Shown one piece after another: positions 33,799-43,622 of a stretch of DNA of 64,000 nucleotides. Numbering within the stretch: position 1 is the first letter of the stretch; each line of letters opens with the position of its first letter. The notes beneath the pieces are model-generated. The model was not told the origin of the DNA. It saw only the letters and a program-made list of their open reading frames with translations, and did not search any database. The translations under genes and the position numbers were made by a program. Source of the DNA: Branchiostoma floridae (Eukaryota; Chordata; Leptocardii; Amphioxiformes; Branchiostomatidae); assembly GCF_000003815.2 (NCBI RefSeq), contig NC_049995.1, positions 11,161,248-11,225,247 of the forward strand, given 5' to 3'.

Positions 33799-36700
33799 AT
33801 GGCACCGAAAAAGAAGAGGGGTGCAAACGGCAAAACCTCCCGCCCCAACTCTCCCCGACCCCTCCAGTCCTTCGAACACCACGGCAAGGAGATCTCCAGC
33901 GGTTCCCATGGCGACCGCGTCCTGCAGGGACTCAACAGGCTGAGGAACGACCGGTTGCTATGTGACGTCACCGTCGTCTGTAAGGGGAAGACGTTCGACG
34001 CTCACAGGGCCGTCCTGGCGTCGTGCAGCGACTACTTCAGGTCCAACTTTGTTGTTAATCAACAAAATTCATGATATACTCTAGCAATTAGCCAATACAG
34101 AATAAAATATCTCTGAAAATAAACATCATAATGATTACATCATTTAGGTTGGATAGTTCAAAATTGTACAAGAGGGTCGTATGAACAGTAGAAGCCAGTT
34201 AGCTGCACGCCGGATTAACGCACACTTCTGTTAACTTCACGGAATCCCCAAATCCCCAACCGGTGCGGTAAAGCTGGAAAACGTCGCATTATTGCACCAG
34301 TTGGATTATTGCATGAAATACGCTGCAAATAATCTGTATTTCGAGTTGTAAACTGAGGGTTTAGTAGGCAATTCGATCAATTGTAAAACGTTTGGTGTCT
34401 ACAATGTTCACTTGGGTTACGATTTTACTGTTAGTTTTACGAGACAAGAAATACGAACCCCTTAGCATCAGGTAGGCACAGTCTGATTCGTGTTGACTGT
34501 TGAATTGAAGGGTGGAGCCTTATGCTAAGGTCACATTTGCGAGGGTACCCGTCGGGGATGTAGCCCCGGCCGGGCCCCGTAGTCACACATTTGTCCCGGT
34601 AGATTGTCATATACCGAGGGATACCTCTCGGTGCTTTCAAGGGTAGGCCTTGGTCTATTTGTCGCCGTTTTCTGGGCTGATGTTAACTAAGAGTTAAAAT
34701 AAAGTCCGGGGCCCGTTCGGACCCTAAATCAGCCCGGTAGCCACAGGTCGTCCCACGGGGCCTCGTATGGGTCACGTCCGAAAGTGTCAAAAACAGCCCG
34801 CGAGCAGAGCCCCTTTTCCCATTGCAACTGTGACCTAAGCATAAGTTCTGTATATTGCCGAGAAAGTTTACTTTTTATGATTATAGGTCCAACTTCGTGA
34901 AAGACGCCAACAACAAGAACAACGATGTGTTCGAGCTGCACGGGCTGTCCGTCCAGGGTGTCTCCACGGTCATCAACTACGCTTACACCGGGAAGCTGCA
35001 CCTGACGGTCGGCAGCGTGGGCAGCACTATCGCCGCCGCCAGCTATCTCCAGATGCCGGCTCTGGTAAAGCAGTGCTGTGATTTCCTGATGACGGACATC
35101 ACGGTGGAGAGCTGCATCGACATCGCCAACATCGCGTCTTCCTACGACCTCAAGTCCGTCAAGGACTTTGCTGAGAAGTAAATCTCTTCATTTTCACTCC
35201 AATAATTCTTAAGAAATTTAACAGCAAATGTAAGATTTCTTCCATAACAAGACGATCGACAGCGTACTTTTGAACAACGGTTGTCCCGTAATCTTCTTCC
35301 TCTGAAAATGTTTTATATCAGAAAATGTAGCGCTCAATGCCTAATCCAGACAACACTCCGAGCCCATAGGTATACTTAAGGGAGATTAACGAAATAAAGA
35401 CTTTGATAAAGATCACGAGTGCTATATAGTGTACAATGTGAAATGCACCAGAAGCTGAGAAAACGTGTTCAGCTTCAACGAATTTTTGATAGTGACGCAC
35501 TTATTACTTGGCTGCGCGTGAACTGTAGAATTCCATGTGATACAAGTTATCACTCGGTCAAAAGCACATGTATTGAATGTTATCACGGCCCAGGTATGGC
35601 ATAAAGATGATTATGAACCTTTGCGTAGAACATAAAAGACGTATTTACCATTAAACAACGAAATCTTAATGATCCTGATAAATCCACCCTGACTACTCTT
35701 TTTATCCTACACCAGATACATCCTGGAAAACTTTGTTGCCTTCTCTGACGGTGAGCAGTTCCAGCGGCTGAGTGTGGACCAGCTGTGTGGATTCCTGGGT
35801 GAGTTCGTGTTCCATCTTGACCACAACATATACACAACATATATACAATATAGACTAGTCCACCATGGCACCGCTCTTGGCAAGCGTCACCGCCAGAGGC
35901 GACTGATACCCGGGACGGCAGTCGATTCCAAAACCTCCCTGAGGCTAAACGCCCGTAGCAGATCGGCGGGCAGACTGCCTTGGGTCGCGGACCTAATCGG
36001 CTGGCCGTCTGGCACCCAGGGTCACAAAGTATCGGAGGCACGAATTGTAAGGCAGGAAAACTGTTATCCATCCACCTGGTCTCCAGTACAACGTCTGCGT
36101 GCCTCGTTTCCGTGCTAGGGTTACACTCGTTAGCTACTCCCGCACCCACAGGGGCGGCTGAAGTTAAGGTTCCCATCGGTTAAGATGGACGGACATCATT
36201 GTACAACAACTGACATTGAGAATCATGCACTCAGCTTCAACAACACCTCTGAACCACTGCAGTACATGTGGTCATCATAAGGATGATGCATCTGGTGTAT
36301 TATTTGTAGCCAGTATGGAAGATGTTGGTGTTGATTGAAGCTGAATGCATGATTCTCAATGTGAGCGTCAAAGATTTATTGGTATTCCATGCTGATATGA
36401 TTCAATCGGCTTTGCTCATTCCTCAGGTAATGATGACCTGCTGCTGCACCCGGAGCTGACGGTGTTCCAGATCGCCCTGAAATGGCTCAACCATGACCCA
36501 AACACGCGCATGCAGCACGTGGCGAAGGTACGCAGGTCATTGACATTTGCCGTTACTAGTATCTAAGATGCTGTGCATAAAATGCCCTGTTCCGAACATA
36601 ATTTTTGATGGCTGTCGTAAAAATCGATATCCAAGCATCGATATCCGAAACCTCTGCTAGAAGAATAGTGCTAGCCTTCACAAGCTTCTGACTCATTGGA

Positions 36701-39700
36701 TGCATCAAAACGCGAATGTTCCGAGTTGGCTGCAGCAAACGTCAGAGGTTGACAGCTTTCCCTTGGCTACAGATGTAACAAGAGTTCGGAGACCTCATAT
36801 CTCCATGAAATAGTCTGATATTGTAATTGATTTCCACATTTACATAATATATGTTGGGTTATGTACACATTTAGATAACTTGCACTGGCCACAATGTTGA
36901 TCAGTTGATTGCGCAATCATTTGCCATTTAGAAGAATTCTAGGACTTTTACATTAATTATGCAAAATTAGGGACGACACGTATTTGCATAATTGATATCT
37001 GTTAATGTTCCACCAGCCGCAAAGTACATATATGACAGGTATTTGAGTCCTACAATGGCAAACACTACAAATATAGATTGCCCTCATTATTTATGCAAAT
37101 GAAGCACCAGTTTGCATAATTTTCACTTGATTATGTACATCTCTGTCTAAGATGCCTACATACCAAATATCATCTAACTTTGTCGTTCCCTTGTGCAGTT
37201 ATTCTCCTTAGAAGATTTTGAGGAAAACGCCCCTGCAGTTCCAGAGCAACCTGCTAGGGGACCCAAACATGCACAACATATTCCTCACGTCACAAGCTAT
37301 CTGCCATCAAAAAATCAAGACCATAGTACATCCAGATCAAAAGATACAAAAAACGGAATTTCTGCTGCAGTACCAAGGTCACATACCAGGGGGCCCAAAA
37401 TTGACTTTGACCTTTGTCTTCCCAACATCTACCAATATACCAAATATTATGGCAATCCGTCCAGAGGTTCTTGAGTTATGCTGACCACAAATATCCGGAA
37501 ACACAGACACACCCAAAACTATACCTCCATTTTTCATGGATAATTAAGAAAGCTACATATTCGTAGATATGACTATCTTTGCAACATTTGTACGTCCTGT
37601 AGGTCATGGGTCACATCCGGTTCCCGATCATCCCTGCCTCCGACCTGGTCCAGCACGTGCAGACGGTGCCTTTCATGATGAGGGACCCTGACTGTCAAGC
37701 TGCCCTGGTGGAGGCCATGAACTATCACCTGCTGCCTCACCAGCAGAACGTCCTCCAGTCACGCAGGACCAAGCTCAGGTCAAAGGTAAGGAAAGGTCAT
37801 GAACTATCACCTGCTGAACGAAGCTCAGGTCAATGGTAAGGAGAGGTCATGAACTATCACCAGTTGGCTCACCAGCAGAATGTAATCCAGTCACGCAGGA
37901 CCAAGCTCAGGTCAAAGGTAAGGAGGGGTCATGAACTATCACCTGACGTTTCATCAGCAGAACGTCCTCCGGTCACGCAGAACCAAGGTCAGGTCAAAGG
38001 TAAGGAGAGGTCATCACCTATCACCTGCTACCTCACCAGCAGAACGTCCTCCAGTCACGCAGGACCAAGCTCAGGTCAAAGGTAAGGAGAGGTCATGAAC
38101 TATCACCTGCTGCCTCACCAGCAGAACGTCCTCCAGTCACGCAGGACCAAACTCAGGTCAAAGGTAAGGAGAGGTCATGAACTATCACCTGCTGCCTCAC
38201 CAGTAGAACGTCCTCCAATCACGCAGGACCAAGCTCAGGTCAAAGGTAAGGAGATGGCATGACCTATCACCTGCTACCTCAACAGCAATGATTCTTTCAA
38301 TCACGCAGAGCCATTGGGGTTAAAGGTAGGGGGAGGTCATGAACTTTCAATGGGGTCATATGGTGAAAAGTCAAGTTTAGCAATATAGTCCAAGGTCACG
38401 TGAAACACTCTTTTAGAGTACACCAACACGGATCGTCGGACCAGGTTATCATCATCATTCATCAACTGTATTATCTAATGTCACGATTGTGCAACTTATC
38501 AATATCATGTTTTCATCTTCGTCCATCTCCAGTCGCGGGTCCTGGTGACAGTAGGCGGCAAGCCTCCCCAGCTGGACCAGCCTCTCACACGCAGAGTCAA
38601 CATGCTCGACACCAAGACTTCCACATGGCAACAACTGACAGATATGGTAGGTTCAGCACCTGACTGGCATGGTAGGTTCAGCACCTGACAGATATAACAG
38701 GTTCAGCACCTGACAGATATAACAGGTTCAGCACCTGACATGTATGGTGGCTTTAGCACCTGACAGATATGGTAGCTTCAGCACCTGACATGTATGGTGG
38801 CTTCAGCACCTGCCAAATATGCAAGCTTCAGCACCTGACAGGCATAGTTGGATCAGCATCTGACAGATATTGTACTTAGCTTCAGCGCGTGACAGATACG
38901 GTAGGTTCATCTGAAGGCAAACACATCCTTCCAACGCTCACAATATGAAGACTTCTTGACCTACATTCCTAAACCAATGTAATTCACAAAGATAACAAAT
39001 ACAGTATGCCAAATATGGATGATGTTGACATGCAACCAACCCTTATCTAGCATACGAGTGAAGATGATTTACGTTTCTGTACTATGGTTGTGCAGGTTTG
39101 TAAAAGTGGTCATCAGGCGGCAGTGGTGATGGATAACTTCCTGTATGTAGTGGGTGGGGAGGACCAGTACGACGCCTCCAACCAGGCCAAACACAGCGTC
39201 AACACGGCAGTAAGGTAAGAAAAGAAACAATTCTATTTCATTTTGTTCCAATTTGAAATTCTATATCCGTACACAAAATAAAGCGCTTACTAACAAGCTC
39301 TCGATCAGTCCTCTGATCCTTATCAAGTTGAAATGACCCAAAGCCTATGTCACACATCCAGACCGGAAGTGTGATGTCAGCAATGGGTCAAAGGTGCTTG
39401 GAAGTTGGTATCGGCCCCCGTCTCGATTTTATTTGATTTAGTGATAGTCTCCGACAAGTTTCATGTCTTATTGCCTATTGAGAGAACGATAAAGTCGATA
39501 TGTTCCTTGTTGAAAAATGACTTGTTTGATTACAGACGCACACATGAGGAAGCTACACCGTGTACATGGCGTGACAAACAAAAGTCGAATGGAAAGCTAC
39601 TAATCATGTGCATCATGCAATCAATCCACATAGGTCTAGACACCAACCTGTTTTTATGTCTTAAGAGCGGGTATAAACGTTTCCATTGGTAACTCGATGA

Positions 39701-42686
39701 GGGTAGGACAAGATATATTTGAAACGAAAGAACAACAGTCCTAAATCTTGGGTGTTTCCAAATCTCATTTTAGTCTATCATCGAGTCTTTTTTTCTCCAC
39801 AGATACGACCCGAGGTCCAACACGTGGGTGCAGCTAGCGCCCATGAACGAGAGACGCACGCACTTCCACGTTAATGCTGTGTCAGGGCGTCTCCTAGCGG
39901 TAGGAGGCAGGAACGCAGGTGAGACATTTACAGTCACCTCAAGGAGATTATCCAACACAAGAGATATTAAAATGACTCACATCGAATGTCGGGCTGTATC
40001 CATCCGCTATCGTAGGTTATTTGACCCACTTTCCTGAGGAATTGACGTAAGGAGAAGGTCAAAGGCCAGGGTGGCCAGAAGTCGATACCTGCCCCGTCCA
40101 GATTCAAAGTGCGTTGTCGCTGATGAGCCCAATGAACGGCGACAGATATTGATTTATTGACTTTGTTTGCCAAGTTTGTATTTAGGATGCATTCAACTGT
40201 AACTAACTAAAAGTTGAGTCTTGTCCCTTTAATTATCAATTAGTGGTTGGTAGAAATTCGAAAGTATGTATCTACTGCCATGATACCGACCCGGTCCTGC
40301 CTCCTGGGCGAATTCAAAGTGCATTCACCTGCTTACGTTTCAATGTCTATCAGACATCTTCATTGGCGTTTCTGACTGGAGTGCTGCTTCTTGCCGCTAT
40401 ATTAGATCGGTGTACATTGTAAGTGGCGGTTTTGCGGCGAGAACATAATGCCAAACGTGGCTAACGGTTTGTATCACCTCTCAACCGGTGGATCAAGGAG
40501 GCCGTCTGAATGCCGTTAATAAAAAGTTAACACCAGCCATGAACCGGGACGAGGGAGGATACAAACTTACCGCTAGCCACGTTTTGGAATACTGGTTGTG
40601 TAAAAGAAAACTCCAATATCCACGTCAGTATTGTTGTTAAACTGTGCACAATTATATTGCAGGCGGCACACTGTCCTCTGTGGAGATGTATGACCCTGCT
40701 AAGAACGAGTGGACGTACGTGTCCAACCTCCTGTACCCGCGCTGCTGCCACGCAGGGGCTGTGCATGGGGGATTGCTGTACATCGGAGGAGGGTACGTCA
40801 CCTTATAGCATTTATTCGTACAGACAATGTAATGATGGTTGAAAATCAACAAATTGAAAGATATAAATAAACGCCAGTAATCTATACATACATAAAACAT
40901 GTACTTTTGCTAAGTAGCTTAGTTTCTGAGAAAAGTCGCGGTAGCTTCCCGATATGTCATATGAGTGGATCAAACCTATCAGTCTGGTCTTTCACAAAAC
41001 TGGTATGTTACGCCTTTAGGAAGATATGCGAACAAACAAATCTCTACGAATTTCCAGCAGGTACATCCGCGGTACAAATTCCACTTTAGTGGTCGAGAGA
41101 ATCTGCAGTTGTTTCAGACTCCGCATTATTCTTCCTACTTAGACTCTCCTACGTCGTTTAACGTATGAGGCTGTTAGGGTAGTTTGGCTTGCTCTTGGCA
41201 CAGCCAGTCTCATTGCATTCTTCAATCTCCTATTTACTGTCTGGGGATCGTTTGCTGCCAGCTCCTTTGGACGACCCCGCCTTCCTTCTCCAGCCTTCCA
41301 GTTCACAGTTACTTGATCAGCAAGTCTACTAGTCTCCCCTTTAGGCTGTCGAAATCATCAATTATTTATCCATTTGCAGGTACATCGGCGGGACGTACTC
41401 GCGGTCCCTGATCTGTTACCGCCTGTCCGAGGACAGCTGGAGTGACCGGACCTCCATGAGCCAGCCCCGGGGGTGGCACAACATGGTGACGGTGGGGGAG
41501 AAGATCGTCGCGATGGGAGGGAGCCAGCTGAGCGGGAAGGGCGATAGAGTGGACGTCATGCATGTGGAGAGCTACAGGTGAGGAAAGTGCTTATATGGAT
41601 AGGTGTAGAAGGTAAGTATAGTATGGACAGGTGCCGCACCAAATTTCTGCCCCAACAGATTTCTGTCCCGTTGGGTAGTGCTCGTGCGTGGAGAATCCAC
41701 AGAGCGAATGCTCCTCAAAGCTACGCTCAAGCATCTACATGAAAATTACTCTACGACCTCGACATACTTCTTTCCCATGCATGAGGAAACCCCCAAGCAG
41801 AGTCAGTGCAAATATTTGCCGGCAGGGGCCAAAATTTGGGCTGACACCGGGTAGGACAATTGTGTTGGCAGATTTTTCAGTGTAGAATGGTGCCTCACAT
41901 CATCTTCTGCTGAGGTATTACGTAAATTAAAGGCATGTGGAAAACGTTATACTGGACGTACAGTGGATGATGATAACATTGGTTTCTCTAAGTTTTCCGA
42001 ATGAGCATAGGCGATTTTCATATGATATTCAGGCTGTCAATACAGGTACTTTGAGTATTGGCACATTACCCCTTCTCAGATGTTGGAACTAATCATTGAA
42101 TAAATGAATAATCTATATATCATATTAGCTATGAAAAGTATATCGTAGACACAGAGTGAATTGATTATCTATTTGGGAAGATAACGCTTCAAGCTAACTG
42201 TAGACTTCACTAGCCTGGAATCCAGCCATGTACATGTTGTGCTTTGGTCGCTCCCCTGAGGTACGCTTCCTGCCAACACAGGCACTGGGGCAGGAAGTGT
42301 ACCTCTGGGGAGCGACCGAAGCACAACATGTACATGGCTGGATTCCAGGCTAAAACTTCACTACTGGGCACACAAAAAATGAAATACGCTTTTCTGTTGT
42401 TCCCCATAGTCCCATGAACGACCAGTGGACAGCCCTGTCGGGGATCCTATCGGGAGTTAGTACGGCAGGGGCAGCAGCCGTGGGCAACAAAGTCTACGTC
42501 TGCGGCGGCTGGAGCGAGTCTACCAGGCAGTACCTGAAGGCCGTGCAGTGCTACGACGTGTCTCGGGACGAGTGGAGCTGGGCGCCCGAGATGGGCGGGC
42601 CGCTGGTCGCGGTGTCGGCGATAGCCCTAACCGTGCCCGTGGATCGAGTAAAAACTGGTTACCAGTTTGGAACGGAGTCGAAGTGA
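33799..42686 (+). CDS. BTB-BACK-Kelch protein, KLHL9/13-like (CUL3 adaptor)
   Basis: Eleven coding exons, 617 aa: 33799-34040, 34887-35177, 35716-35798, 36427-36527, 37603-37785, 38533-38646, 39096-39214, 39803-39918, 40663-40792, 41380-41577, 42410-42686. The start has a strong context (ACCACCATGG). Residues 45-160 are a BTB domain ([26 protein letters not shown]), about 165-280 a BACK domain ([20 protein letters not shown]), and 302-612 six Kelch blades with GG pairs (LVTVGG, LYVVGG, LLAVGG, LYIGGG, IVAMGG, VYVCGG). KLHL9/13 is the closest resemblance I can recall, including the BACK-to-Kelch linker; KLHL26/32/36 are alternatives. Family role: homodimer linking substrates to the CUL3 ubiquitin ligase. 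Oddities are a basic PKKKR stretch at residues 3-7, duplicated sequence at both ends of coding intron 1, and tandem repeats on the donors of exons 5 and 6. A non-coding exon probably lies upstream (acceptor at 33776-33777). Confidence 0.93.
34031..34901 (+). repeat. Direct repeats at both ends of Kelch coding intron 1
   Basis: AGGTCCAACTTTGT begins at the exon 1 end (34039) and AGGTCCAACTTCGT spans the exon 2 start (34885). The first copy also encodes R-S-N-F-V if read into the intron. The intron is 846 bp and its donor gtccaa is atypical. Confidence 0.85.
34519..34845. mobile_element. MITE inside Kelch coding intron 1
   Basis: Inverted ends CTTATGCTAAGGTCACA (34519) and TGTGACCTAAGCATAAG (ending 34845), GC-rich interior with CCCGGCCGGG-like palindromes. 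No clear target duplication. Confidence 0.7.
35867..36180. repeat. GC-rich unclassified segment in Kelch intron 3
   Basis: Composition differs sharply from the intron; a 197-aa frame is open on the minus strand but has no family I recognise. Possibly a retroposon fragment. Confidence 0.35.
36213..36362. mobile_element. Foldback MITE in Kelch intron 3
   Basis: ACATTGAGAATCATGCACTC..GCTTCAA at the left pairs with TTGAAGCTGAATGCATGATT..TCAATGT at the right; about 28-bp arms, 150 bp in total. Confidence 0.75.
36840..37560. repeat. Old interspersed-repeat remnant in Kelch intron 4
   Basis: Ends with GGCAATCCGTCCAGAGGTTC, then TTGAGTTATGCTGACCACAA and ACACAGACACACCCA, a phrase pattern I recall as dispersed in amphioxus and other invertebrates. 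Frames of 88-93 aa over it are not a gene. Confidence 0.4.
37718..38350 (+). repeat. 82-bp tandem array built from the Kelch exon 5 end and its donor
   Basis: The last 68 bp of exon 5 plus 14 bp of intron (gtaaggagaggtca) are repeated about seven more times, with unit starts at 37836, 37918, 38000, 38082, 38164 and 38246 plus partial units. Nearly every unit ends TCAGGTCAAAG|gtaagg, a strong donor. Confidence 0.95.
38630..38905 (+). repeat. 25-bp tandem array at the Kelch exon 6 donor
   Basis: The unit GTAGGTTCAGCACCTGACAG plus ATATG comes from the exon 6 end (CTGACAGATATG) and its donor (gtaggttcag). About ten degenerate copies follow. Confidence 0.9.
39215..39802. other. Kelch intron 7, little recognised
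   Basis: A GACCGGAAGTGTGATGTCA stretch near 39360 may be repeat-derived; otherwise no feature was seen. Confidence 0.3.
40451..40586. mobile_element. MITE in Kelch intron 8
   Basis: CCAAACGTGGCTAACGGTTT..GTATC at the left is inverted as GATACAAACTTACCGCTAGC..CACGTTTTGG at the right; 136 bp, arms about 28 bp with few mismatches. Confidence 0.75.
40793..41379. other. Kelch intron 9, nothing recognised
   Basis: No repeat or coding feature identified. Confidence 0.3.
42211..42352. mobile_element. Near-perfect foldback element in Kelch intron 10
   Basis: Arms of 64 bp with about three mismatches (TAGCCTGGAATCCAGCCATG... and complement) around a short loop. Flanks AGACTTCAC (42202-42210) and AAACTTCAC (42353-42361) look like a 9-bp target duplication with one change, fitting a Mutator-like MITE. 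Confidence 0.9.
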
Positions 42687-43622
42687 ATGAGAGAAAATAA
42701 AAAAGCAAAACACGAACGCTTTAATCAATACGGTGTAACAAAAGGAACATACAAACTGTACAAAAAAAATGTACGGAGACTTTCCAAATGGTTTCTAACT
42801 TCGCATATCAGTTAATGTAAAATCGTTTTTAATCAATTCTGTTACCCGCAAGTAGGAAGCAAGCATCTTTAATACTTGTTGCAATGGTAAGAAAGATTTT
42901 TCTTTTGGTCTGCGTGAATAAAAGATACACATGTCCCACACGGAGTTACTGTGGTTAAGTGGAGTCACTGTGTCTAAGTGGAATAAAAGGGACATGTAAG
43001 TTGGAGGAGAGTTTGAAGATTTGAAGTTTCTCCAATATGTTAATTGTAGTTCAATAATTATGCAAATTAGGTTTTGATTAACATAACAAGTGTCCACTGA
43101 TCACTTTTCCTGCCACTCTATGACAGATTTTTCAGTTATGAATTTTCCATATGCTAGTCATACATAACGGTGGAAAATATAGACCAAAAACAGCCATGAC
43201 AGTGCCTCCCTGTGAATTAGTATCCACTTTCATTATTAACCCCATGACCCAGAGCATCTGCCAAGCCTGTTAAATGACTAGTTCTACCTCCTCTGACCTT
43301 CACTTCCTGGCATTCAATTCAAGTTTACCATTGCATTTGCAGTCTTCCCACTCACCTCCTGCCAATGTACATGTATTCAAATACTAAACAGACATACACA
43401 AACATCCAGAGTGAGTACAGACACATGAAAACAAAGCCTACAGAGGAAATAAAAGGAAAAGTGCATGAAAAAGGAGGCATTGTACTGTATTCAAGTCTGT
43501 CATACAAGAGACAGAAGCAAGGGGAAGGGACACAGGAAGAAATTACAAACCTTACAAGAAAGTAAGGAAAGAAAAAGACAAAGGAGTTAAAACACTTCTT
43601 GGCATTGTTGATGACTGATGAG
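42687..43622. other. Tail-to-tail region between the Kelch and TPR-TIR genes
   Basis: Presumed 3'UTRs. AATAAA at 42696 (plus) and TTTAAT (ATTAAA on minus) at about 42720 and 42827 are possible poly(A) signals. Nothing else was recognised; the frame at 43365-43565 looks random. Confidence 0.4.
42696..42701 (+). terminator. AATAAA directly after the Kelch stop codon
   Basis: Only ten bases past TGA (42684-42686); if used, the 3'UTR would be extremely short. Confidence 0.3.

Noticed and set aside
35583-36176. 197-aa minus-strand frame
   Set aside because: GC-rich repeat-like segment inside a Kelch intron; it overlaps exon 3 antisense and has no recognisable domain.
40120-40150. Possible hammerhead ribozyme (CGCTGATGAG..CGACAG)
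   Set aside because: The CTGATGAG core is present but the required GAAA partner is not, and stems I and III do not form; probably chance within a degraded repeat.
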